From positions 12,871,862-12,935,861 of the forward strand of contig OX393573.1 of the NCBI GenBank assembly GCA_947652115.1: DNA of 64,000 bases, in the 5' to 3' direction. Position 1 is the first letter of the stretch, and each line of letters opens with the position of its first letter. This DNA is from Blastomussa wellsi. Taxonomy: Eukaryota > Cnidaria > Anthozoa > Scleractinia > Plerogyridae. The notes beneath the pieces are model-generated. The model saw only the letters and a program-made list of their open reading frames with translations, was not told the origin of the DNA and did no database searches. The position numbers and the translations under genes are program-made. Below are positions 36,255-48,600 of the stretch, in pieces.

Positions 36255-36610
36255 TCAGTTAGTGCTACAATAACGACAACTACAGCAGCGTATGCCATTA
36301 AAATAGTAGACATAGAAAGAGCCACAGTTTTTCACTTGAATGTTATTGTTGTAGTAACAACAGCTTGAGTGTGCGTTTATGCAGACCCGCCTGGTGACTA
36401 CGCCGTCAGCAACTGTAGGATGCCCACCAGTTAACCAGCCGGTTCCGTAAGTGCCACACCTCGAATTAGGGGGACATGAAGTGAGCATTCTATTCCCTGC
36501 AGCTCCTTGGAAACGGAACCAACCAGGACCAAGTCCACTGTCACATTTGCCGCTATTCCCGTGGGTTGTCTTTCTGTCGCCATTTGTCAAACTTTGATAG
36601 TTTTGACATT
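36255..36610 (-). CDS. Gene A exon 17: D8C domain and stop
   Basis: Acceptor TTCCACAG|AATG, phase 1. [47 protein letters not shown], a CC pair, [12 protein letters not shown] and SCRYCST, then TGA. Very close to the terminal exon of gene B across its length. Confidence 0.88.
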
Positions 36611-39600
36611 CTGTGGAACGGAGATAAAAAGAGAGTCAGTGGAGTCCAGGGAGTCAAACAAGACGACAGTTAAACCTTAAGACGTCCAAGTAAACCCATT
36701 CCGTGGTACACGAGAGGAGGGCTGGTGGAGTCACCCTGACGTTTTCGCTTTATTTAGTCAAAGCAAAGCACCCAGCGTGCCCTAAAAGATGACGTTACTA
36801 GTGCCGCCATCTTGGATTATGCCGTTTTTAATTATGTCCATAGAGTCCATTTGTGGCGAGACCTCCATCTCAGTATCAAAAGTTCCGCAAGGAATAAATG
36901 ACCTCTGGAAGTTTCAGTTTTCAAAATTCTGGAAAGAACTCCGCTGTAGCGCCTGTAGCGCTGGCTCAGTTTTGCATCTCATCATGATCAGGGCATGATA
37001 GGGCGTTGAAACGCGCATGTACTAAAACCAGGAACACCGGAACACCACAAAACACGGAACACCGGAACACCAGAAATACCATCATATGCCAATAAATTTC
37101 TGGTGTTCTGGGGTGTTCCGGTGTTCCGTGTTTTGTGGTGTTCCCGTGTTCCTGGTTTTAGAATATACCCTTGAAACGCGCATGTATGTTCTGCGGTATA
37201 GCCTTGTTGTAGAGAGGGAATAGAACCTGTCCCCTTTCGTGGCTCGTTGTTTGGCTAAGGAAAATGGCGCCGACAGCTGAAGGTGGCTTCATATTTCTTG
37301 CAATGTATATCTTTAAATTGCTGTAGCGCAGAAGCAAATTGAGTATCTGATGTTATTATATGGGATACACAGACAATATTCAGCTGAGAGTTTATAGAAT
37401 CTCTTGTTTATATCTGTTTTTTTTTCTTTTGTTATAATTTATGCAATTAGACAAGCCTAAAAGCGGAGCTCCTTATTTTTTTGCTAGATTTTAAAAATGT
37501 TTGACAATGCATTTATTAAAAACACTAGCGTGCGCAACGACTCAACGAAGATCCCGCAGCTAAAATAAATTTCAATAATTAAACGTCAACTTCAATTGCT
37601 GGTCAGCGGATACCTTCATTTTACAGCTGTCAATTGTACATAGTACAATTATTTACTTACGTACAAGCGCTCGCGATCCTTGCCGCGTGTCATTTTGAAA
37701 TTAAAAATTGAAGGGCATGGTTCTCCTGTTTGTACTTTGTATGCATGCATGGTTCTCCAATTTCTATGTGTATGGGGCTCTGTTCTGCGGCTCTTCTGGC
37801 CGCCCGAGCTCCGCTGTTATTAAAGAGTCAATAAAGCCATCTAACAATCAGCTGCGAAGGTCGTGATTAAGCTTGCCAATTAAAATGATAATAAATGCCT
37901 AAATTGCATATTGAAAGACTTTTTATTTCACTTCTGATGATAACGATCATATGTGATCCTCCAAGGGTTTATGTCCTCGGAAATGAATATATATTGTAAT
38001 TATTCTGTGGCGATCCATGACACTGTTTCAAGTTGTTCCCTCTGCAATCGACAGAATTACTGAAATTTAATCGGCAACTTCCGTCTGCCATCTTATCTCA
38101 GCGCGGATTTCCTAGTAGTCCAGCACCTCATATGAACCTATTTTTTCATTCGTTCTCCTTAACAACAGACTTCTTTGTTATCAGGGCTAGAGGCTTTGTT
38201 TAGGAGTGTTCTCTATTGTTTCCGCGCCCAATGGTGTTGCCGCTTCAATGAGGTGCTGCTTGTCCCGGATTTTCTCGGTAGTGCCCAAGACCTTGCATGA
38301 AGGCTTTTCCAGTCGACCCCACTCGTTCCAACTTCCTGTCTCCTTACGCCCTGCCACACTCATATACAACGCGCACTGACGGAGTTATTGTTAAATACAA
38401 CTCAGCGATAACGTGAACAGTTAATGAGGATTTTAGAACTTAATACTGTAGCTAACGGAAAAAAGTCAGATGAATTGCTTTCCTTCTCTATTTCTTCCAT
38501 TGATGTCATTTGCCTTCATTAATTTCCACTCACTTATTTCGTGCAGAAGTGATGTTGCTTGTTGCTGTTGTTCTTTTGAGTCTGTTGCTGTTGTATCTTT
38601 TGAGTTAAGGGTTTTGTTTATCCTTAACAAACTAATCGCTCCGACGAAGAACGACGAAGGAACGACGAAGGGCTAACGCTCTTGAATCTCTTTACGGTGG
38701 CCAATTGACATTATCAACCCAGTTGATAAAACCAAATTATATTGTTATACTTCCCACCGAGGCAGCACCACAGCTTCTTTAGAAACTTACCCCCTCTAAT
38801 CAGACAACTGCACCAGCAAAAAGGTATAACTTGCAAAGGAAACAGTGTTGTTAAGGTCAAAGGTATTTAAGATATTCACCTGCTGCCGCCTTGCAAGTTT
38901 TTCCATCTCCTGTGTAAGGCGGGTTGCAAGTACATGTGTAGGACCCCACCGTGTTTGTACATGAAGCTGAACTGTGGCAATCGTGTAAACCGCTGACACA
39001 TTCATCGATATCTTAGGGAAATAAGCGACAAAATTTATAAAGATTGTGTGTGAATAAGTGATTTAAAATTGGTATAGTTAACTAAAGTAGCTGTGACAGT
39101 GGAGAAAGTATGTCATCCATTAGTATTCCCAAACAATAGGACACGTTTTCATTAGAATAAAACTCATTTCGAAGGCCTGAGGAATTGATTTATTTTTTAA
39201 CATCAACATGATCATGCTCTATTCAGATATCGGTCACTTTCGTTGCTTGCTTGTAATCGCAGATTAACAGGTAATTTAAACCGTGTGCAGGATGTTATCG
39301 TTATTTTCTGCTCTGTGGCCTTTTAGGCGGAAACTTTTCGTAAACGTTAATTAAGCTCTTGTTCATCCAAAAGTGTTATTTCTGAAGATAGGTATCCTTA
39401 CTTTTATAATTAAAACCATCTTTAACATATTCCCGGTACTGAATTGGAACTAGCTTTCAGTGAAGGGAATTGCGGATGACTTAACTAAAGAAAAAGAGAT
39501 GAAGCTTTTTTGATGATACTCCCTCGCATTAGCCTCAAGTCCATTGCATAAACAATACGCTGCATTGTAGTTCCAGTTCAATACTGAGAAAACAAAAATG

Positions 39601-42600
39601 GTCCTTTGAGTATGGAGCCAAATTATATTTCGCAGAAAATTCTGAAGTGCTAAAAGCAAAGCAAACTGAAAAACAAAAATTATCAGTGCCATGCTTATAC
39701 GAATCGGGAGTTATGCCTTTTCATTGTGGAGATGTGTTTCTTTCTCGTCCATCGAATTTATCAGTATTCGTGCCAGGAACTTCCCAACTGATAACTTACC
39801 AGTGCAGTTTTTTCCATCGCCTAAAAATCCAGCTTTACATGTACATGTGTACGATCCAGGTGTATTGGTACAGGAAGCATTTACATCACAGCTGTGAGAG
39901 TTGGAAGAACACTCATCCAAATCTAAAACGGATAAATGACGTCCTTTTAGTTCAACACTAAAATATGCTATATACTGAAAAATAACTATGAAGTATCCCA
40001 CAAGATACAGGCGCAATTGATAACAGACTTTTTCCCTACGAACGCAGGAAAAATGCAATAGTTGTTGTCTCTTCACGGCTGCTAGCTAAAGTGAGACAGT
40101 TAAACGTCAAAAATCCTGACCACATCATTGGCTGAGACAGCTACTGAAAGTCTGGTCATCACAGAGTAAATTCTCTTTTTTTAATTCCGACTACGCTTCG
40201 AAGGGCAAGGGTCCGCCTTCAACAGGGTCCCAATCCATAACTAAACCTCCCAGATAATGGTCGGGTTATCGAACCGGTATCATTACTGATCTATGGAGAA
40301 CACTTAGTGAGCTTGGCCAATTACTACATATATGACACGCGTCCTGCATACTCTAGACATAGGATAATATTATGAAGCCCGACAAAAAGGTAAGGACCAA
40401 GTGAGATGATATGACGCCTTTTACTGCTCTATTTCGTAGCATATAGCTATCAGGCCATTGATGCAGCTCATTCGATCCCTTCTCTCACTGAAGTCGTTAC
40501 ATGGTTTACCAGGAGTAGCCTCTGGACTCGATAGCACGTTCTGTTTACCTTCTCTAGTACGTTGTAATGTTCTCTTCTTTTTCGTCGGCTGTCTCGTCCG
40601 TGGGTTTTACCAGAGGATTTCCCGGGCAATGCTGAAATATGGCCTTCGAAATGTGTGGCCAATCCACGTGCAATTTCTGAAATGATCTGTTGTTTGCCCT
40701 AGCTGTAATCTGATGGTAGCAGGTCAGTAAATACGATGGATTCTGCATCTAGTGATAAAATAGTTTAGTTTTGGCACGGTCTTCCTGTTTTGCCGCGGTT
40801 ACGACGTTTGGACACTGATTTTGCAGGTAGAGCCTTTAATGACGGTGAATATTGCTCGGTATTTATGAAGAGCACCATTTAACCTTACCATTCTAGCCGA
40901 TCTCTGACGCGACAGCCTTTTGTTTTGCGCTAGAACAATAAATACGAATTAAGCAAGACACTGTTGGTTAGTTGTTCAAACAGAAGTAAACAACTACTGT
41001 GTTTTGTTCACGGTCAAGGCCAAAAAGGGGAGATAAATGTATAAAATTTTAATCTTGACACTTTCTCTACTCTATTCACTATGCCCTTACCGAACAATCG
41101 TTTGCTATTGCGCAAACGGGGTTGGCTGGCACCGAACTTTCAAGTCCTTTGACAAAGCCCGGGCGGCTTTCAAGTTCTTTAACATTCCACTGCATTGGTA
41201 AAACTGCAACCACAGTTTGCAGCTAAAGAACACCTGAAAAGAGCTTGGCTGTAGTTGGCGGCGTTGACCTCGTGAAAGTATTTTGAGTAGCTGTTTGTCA
41301 ACTCCATTGATCTGCTTGTTTTTTTATCCAAGTATCACTTATGATTTATTTTGAATTTCTGTTTCGTTCCTTACCTATGCAATTTTCTCCACCTCGGCCT
41401 GTGTACCCAGCTTTACAAATACAAGTGTATGAGCCCGCGGTGTTGTTACAATCCGCATCGACGTCACAGCTATCTGTGCGGGTCTTACACTCGTCCAAGT
41501 CTGTAATAATAAAAGTCAACAATAATCGCTTCTACTGGTAAAACAGCAAACAATAATGACAAAAAATTGAATAATACTAACTTGGCGCAACATTTGAAGT
41601 ATTAATCAGTCAATCGATTAGAAAGTTAGCCAGTCAGTCAGTCAGTCAGTCAGTCAGACAATCAATCAATAAATCAGTAATGTTTTATACAATTGCAAAA
41701 CTCGTATCACTTCATGTTTTGTGAGAATTTTAAGCAGTCCCGTCATCGATCCATCGGTCCTTTAAACAAATAGGCATGAGCTTGTTAGGGTGTGTCCTGC
41801 AATCGATCATGAATTTCGTAGTCACATTGTTAAAGTACGTGCATGCCCACGAGGAGATAGCCGAATGGGTCTGCACAGTACATGCGTTGTGATGAGGAAA
41901 TTCACGGTCGATTACAGGACATATCCTAACAAGCTTGTGTCTAGTTGATTTTATTTACCACAACAAAAAAGCCAAACGGTTTAATAAGCGAAGATTTGCT
42001 TTCGAGTTTACGGGCGAAACCTCAAATACTAAAAGTGATTCTAAACCTTATATCACACAGACTTCAAATTACGTAAGTAACTGAACTAAGAATTAGAAAA
42101 AGAATTTTATCAACTAACCAGTTTATTCCATTCGGAAAGTACTGAAAACCAGAAGAATTACTACAAAGTTCAGTAAACCCGTGGTGCTTCCGCAGAACAC
42201 GACAAAATATACAGATTTTATTCAACGAGTTTCACGTTAAACTTTAGTGTTTTCCATTTTATTTAATTCACTGATTAACTCTCTCCGGATTCATGTTCAT
42301 CCCAAAATTGAATTTGATCATTTCCTCTTCAACGGAGTACGCTCGGATACAATTTGTTGCCTACTTCTGAACAGTAACAGCGCTAAACTCGACTGTAAAG
42401 AGTTCGACCGTTTCAAAAAGTTTTCAACAATCGCGCGATGGCGTCATACGACGTCAATTAAGTGTCGATGAACATAAGCCAATGAGAGTGCGAGAATTTC
42501 TAAAGGTATGGTAAAATAATTTATGACCAAGAAATACACGTTAACACGAGGTTTCTCACCTGTAAAACAGGTATAGTTAAAGCAGTTATTGCACGGCACA

Positions 42601-45600
42601 TCATTCCAAGTGTATCCATGTTTCGCACCAAGAGTGTGAACACAGTCTTCATTGTTCCAGTCGTTTGGTTGCTTTGGAGCCCAGAACCTAAAACCGCTAA
42701 TTTCTTTGTTTGTCCACACGTATGAACCCTCCACACTGCGGTCATTCAAACCAATCCATGATTTGTCACCATTGTGTTGATGCTGTATATAGACATTCTC
42801 CTGCTGGTTGTGTACAGTCACTAGATCAGAGTTCATTGCTGAGCAGTTTGACTCAGCGGTCAGCCATGAGGCGCATGCGTGGCTTGTGAAATAGCAATAA
42901 CCACCGAAGTAATTCCAACCCTTTCGGCATACATCTGTAGATACAAAAAATTCCGTGATAATTCAGGAGAGTCACTCATGTTTTGAGCTGTATTACAATT
43001 TTATTCTTTGTTCATAGTTTCACTGGAGTCTAGCTTTTACACATATTTGGTATTTATTCCGTTTCTCAAACTTTGCCTCTGAATTATAATCAGATGAATT
43101 GCAAACAGCAACCTAGGCCATCTTGGCGCTTAATGTGGCTACATATCTCAGTACCTCAACTTTGACGGATCAATACCGTACTACGAATCTTTTTCAGTTG
43201 AAGCAAAAATTTCGATATCAAACAGATGCCAAGGCATTGGGCTTCTGAAATCCCTTTTACCCTACCAAAGGTATAGCCTTTTAAATACACACTTAATTTT
43301 AGCTTTAACGGCTAATAACCAGTTTAAAACATTTTGTGCATTGGGTTCAGAGCCATCTTAAATTGACTAAAACTAAAGATGGCTCTGAACCACATCTACG
43401 AATTTTTTCAAACTTTGACAAAAGTTGCGTAATGTCTTGCTAATAAAAGTTTAACGATAAAACACTGTGATAAAATTGAACAACTTAAAACCATTTTGGT
43501 TTAAAAAAGACGACGTTTCGACGTTCGCTTAACGTCATTATCAAGTCAACTGAGTGGATAAAGTGAGTAGAAATTTAATAACCAGTTTAAAACATTTTGT
43601 GCATGGGGTTCATAGCCATCTTAAATTGACCAAAATTAAAGCTGGCCGTGAACCACATCTACGAATTTTTTCAAACTTTGACAAAAGTTGCGTAATGTCT
43701 TGCTAATAAAAGTTTAACGATAAAACACTGTGATAAAATTGAACAACTTAAAACCATTTTGGTTTAAAAAAGACGACGTTTCGACGTTCGCTTAACGTCA
43801 TTATCAAGTCAACTGAGTGGATAAAGTGAGTACAAATTTAAATCTAAAACTAAGAAATCCTAAGGGACACGATTGAAGAGAGAACAATGATAAAAATTCT
43901 AAAAAAATGCTAAAAATATATGATATAAAATATTCGCACGCAAAGAGTCACGTAAAAAGTTTAGCACGAATTGAGTCTTTCTGTGTATTTCACAGGGCTC
44001 AGTTCCTTATGAACTTCGATCTGATTTCTTCAATATAGAAAATTGTTCGTCCTCTAAAGTAGACTTCGTAAATCAATGCTCCTCTATGTGCCTGCCGATT
44101 GCTGAGTATTTGTGTTCGCTGATGCGTTGGTGTAAATGTCGGGTTGTGTACCCGACATAATCTGCGTCGCACAGATTACATTGGAATTTATAAACCACGC
44201 ATTGATTGCTTCGGAGCAAGAACTTGGCCAATCTTCTTACTCTGGAAAACAGGTTTAATGTGGACGCCAATTTTGGCTCTCAGATTCTGCATTTGTCTTT
44301 TAACTGCAGCTGGCCGATTTCTGATCTTTAAGTGGTAGTGGGACCACCATAGAAGAGCTGTCGACACTTGTATTCCTGAGGCATCTATATTGTCGATATT
44401 ATGCAGAAATCTGTTGATGGATGAATTGATCAAATTTTTTGGATAGTCTAAGCTCCGCTCTATTTTCCTTAACTTATGTTTTTTTTTTATAATGCTCGCC
44501 GTGAAGACTGGATCCAAGAGAATGACGTAGGCGTATTCGCAAATTTCCGGATACGACCGTCCACACGTTTACGTATTCGTATCGGATAAAAAAATTTCCA
44601 CTCTGGGGAGCGTTTTCAAAAATTTCCGGATACGGCCGGAAAATACGCTGGATACGTGTGGACGCAAGCCGTATCCGCAAAATAAAAATTTGCGTTTTCA
44701 CAAATTTCCGGATACATGCGGACATGGCCTTAACACGTATCCGGAAATTTGTATATACGTATTCGTATTACGTATACGTATACGTAATTTGTATATACGA
44801 ATACGTATACGTGTGGACAGTCGTATCCGGAAATTTTCGAATACGCTTACGTCATTCTCTTGGATCCAGTCTTCACGGCGAGCATTATAAACATGCTCAT
44901 TTCAGGATTCTCTCCGGCAAAAGAACTGGGCACTAGAGCAAATCAGAAAATTTCCGGATACAATCGGATAGGTGTGGACCGCTGAAAACGATTCGAATAC
45001 GCTGCGTGTGGACGCGCAAATTTTCTTATCCGCAAAAAAATATTTGCGGAAAAAAATTTCCGGAAACGGATACGGATCCTCTTGTAACTGCACTCGAAAG
45101 CATTGCTCCTTTGGCCACTTCACACTTTCCCTTAAAAAATGTAATTTCAAATTTGCACTGTTCCTTTTTCTCGTCCTTATGATTGTTAATAATTATCGTA
45201 ATCGAAATAAGTGTGAATAAAAAAATCTGTCTGTCTGTCTGTTTCTCATTTTTCTTGCATTCCAAGCCATTCTTTCTTGACAGTTTATTGTTTTTTTTCT
45301 TTTGTCTTCTTTTCTTCCGAATTTGACCTCTGAATCTCATTTATAACAAATTACAAGACATGGAAATGGTTGAATTGAAAAACACTATTATCGACGGAAA
45401 ACTGGTAGTGCTTTACATATTTGTACCTGAAAGGACGGTGTATGATATTGACAACGGATCGTACTTTGTCCCGTAAAGTTCTTTTAAACATACTCGGGCA
45501 CCAGTCTTGTTGACGTACTACAAAAACAACAAAAGCAATCAGTAGTGTCCAAAACTGAAGAGTTCACCCTGAATGGACGTCATTACAATCTTCATCTTAG

Positions 45601-48600
45601 ATTTCACCATTTACCTACTAGAAGATGGGTATCCATGTTCTATTTAACAAATAAAGAAGCCTAAGCCATGTATTATACGCCGCGTGTAAAAACAGCAAAA
45701 CACGCACGGTCGATAAACTGAAGCAATTTAATTTCGCTTCTTCTACTTTCCTCTCAAACTTAGAAGCTTCTTCGCCAATCTCTGCAGCTTGACTCAGAAT
45801 TCTGTCCGGACTTTCTTCATAGAAAATGTTCGCCGCCATCCCTTGCGAATTTTCACTAGAGTAAAGCTGACGCAAAATGCAATAAAACACGCTTTTTCTA
45901 TGTTTTTACTCTGATAAAGCATGGGTTTTTGACCAATCAGAGCGCGTGTAGAAAAAGAAAATAATGCCCTCTTGAGGTCTACCATTGGTATATGACCTTT
46001 TTATCCACCAATTTTGCACCAAAACCGATCAGGGTACTTTCTTATTAGCGCTGTCGGAATGATTTCGATTCTCGTTATGGACAGGCGTGTGGAAAGAGCT
46101 GTCCCAGCTGCATCAGATTTTTTATCACAAAAGCAAACTGATGACGTCACCAGCCGTGCAAGAAGTATATGCGTTATCTCCACATATATGCGTACTTAGC
46201 ACTCTAAGAGTTATGTATAGAAACTAAAAAAGCAATTCTCTTTATACTGATTTACATATTTTTTTCGTGTGGGATCCCCGTACAGAGAAACAATTATTAA
46301 TAGTAATCGTATGACAACACACCATGTTTTCAATCTTGCTTACCTCGACCCAAGCAGTTATCCCATTGTGTTCTGGCTGTTTGTTTCCACCACTTGATGT
46401 GTGGTTCGCGGAAACAAACACGTTCGGAGTGCTGTTGTAGTTCTTGACAAAGCGGATGTCCTGAAAAAGACTTTCATTAAGTTTTCCATCTGTTTAAAGT
46501 GACTGATAACAGCCATCTTAATCAAAGCATTGGTGAATAAATTGTATTCTCTTCCCTGAAATTTCTTGTTACCGGCATTATAACTGGTTTAAAACACCCT
46601 TATAGCTCTGAAGGGAGCTCAATCTTGGACCCCAGTTTTTAATATCAAAGTTTTATACGCATTTTAACATACAACTTACTCACCTTACAGTAAGCATTGT
46701 TGTAATCTGCAGGAGGATGCTGGGAGTTGGCAAAATAAACTGAATTGTGTTCTGAGAACAGGGGCTTGTGTAGAGATGAAAACGCCAGCCAGTTCTAGCA
46801 AGAAAAGATAGAAAATGTTTTAAAATTAACTTAATTTAATTAAGTTTATATAACAAATTAAATATATACTGTTAAAACGGCAGTTAATGCATTGATGCAT
46901 TTCGCTCAGTTCCACACCAGTTCCAAATAAGTGAAGCACTTACAACGTAAACATCTTCGTGCGATCCTGCGTAGTTCTGCAACTCCCTCAAACAAACTTT
47001 AAAAGAAGACTGCGTGACATCTTCAATCCACACACTAGCAGCGTCACGTTTTAGTCCAGCGTGATGGTGGACAGCAGTTAGAAATACCGAAGGTATCACT
47101 GAATACTTTCCCTGTGAACAAAACAAAGACAAAATCGGCTCACCGTTACGATTTTACTTCCATTGTTGCTGCTTTAGTGTTAGTTATTCCGTTTTTGATG
47201 TTGTTGTTGTTTTTGTTGATATAGTTGCTGTCGTTGCTGCTGATATCACAATCACAGTTATCGTTATCGTCATTATTCCTTATGATTCATTAGATGCCGT
47301 TATGATGTTGTTACATTTGCTACTGTTTTTGTTGTAATAGCACATTTGCGTGTGCACGATGTCTTCATTTCACTAGAACTACCAGAATTCATTTCGTTTT
47401 CCCTTCATTATTTAAATTTGTAATCCCAATGCTGGATTTAAATAACAATGGCTGGTTTTCACTGTTACACCATCAAAAATTAAATTCAAAACCATTCAAT
47501 GAGAAAATTAAAGCTGATAAATTCAAATTTTATAAAATGTTAATAGCTAAACAGCATCTCGGAGTTCCAGGTCTGTGCGGTACACCATTCTTGAGTTATT
47601 CGCCGAAGCATTCCATCCTAACGTGATTCCTCTTTCCTTATGATCTAGTATACATACACATACACATCTTTCCAAATACTCGAACTGTTTAAACTGCAAA
47701 AATTTATAGAGCTTAGTATGGAGACGCCATGCTGGTGTTCATCCGAATGGGCACCAACATGGCGGCCGGAAATCAAAGAAAACATCTGGCACTCACTTTT
47801 GCTATGAAAGCGATTGCTCTGGCCTTATGATCTAGTATAAATACACATAAATTTCTTTCCTAATTTTTGAACTCTTTAAACTGAAAAAATTCTTGAGAAA
47901 AGACCGTTTCTTCAAGCACGACAGCTTTGTAACGGTACCATCGTGATGTCACATTCGACGGAAATTTCGAAAATTTAACGTGCTGTATTTCGAGCACAAA
48001 GGATGCTATTTAGCTGGAAACTTGTGAAAGATGTATTTTTCGAATTTCTTTCACGTGGGGACAATAAAAATTTAGCAGGCCCAGCGAATTTTGTTTTTAA
48101 AATTTTATGACGCCACATGAAAACCCTAATTAGCACAATTAGGACAAAAGATAAAGGATTCTTGTAGTAAGGACGTCATCACGCAAATCGAATTTTCTGG
48201 TTGTTCACCGGTGTTGCTGTTACAGTAGCTGTTCCTTGCTGTTTCTGTCGTTGTTGGTACTGTTATATTTCGGCTTTCTTTAGCCTAATGCTTTTCAAAG
48301 TGCACCAAACCCCAAATTTTTTTTCGCTACAATGAACCTTTGCACCAGTTCGAAACGCGTTACACATTTCGTTTCTCCTTTTTACCAGATGCTGACTTTT
48401 TATAGCATTTAAAAGTTACCAAAAACCGAGCATCAGTTGGTTTACGACCGAGTCAGAAGGGGCGTGGGTCTATCCCTGGGCTGACGTCACAAACTGATTT
48501 GCATGCACGTTTACAAAGACTTGATGGGATGCAAATCAGTTTGTGACGTCAGCCCAGGAATAGACCCACGCCCCTTCTGACTCGGTCGTGAACCAACTGA

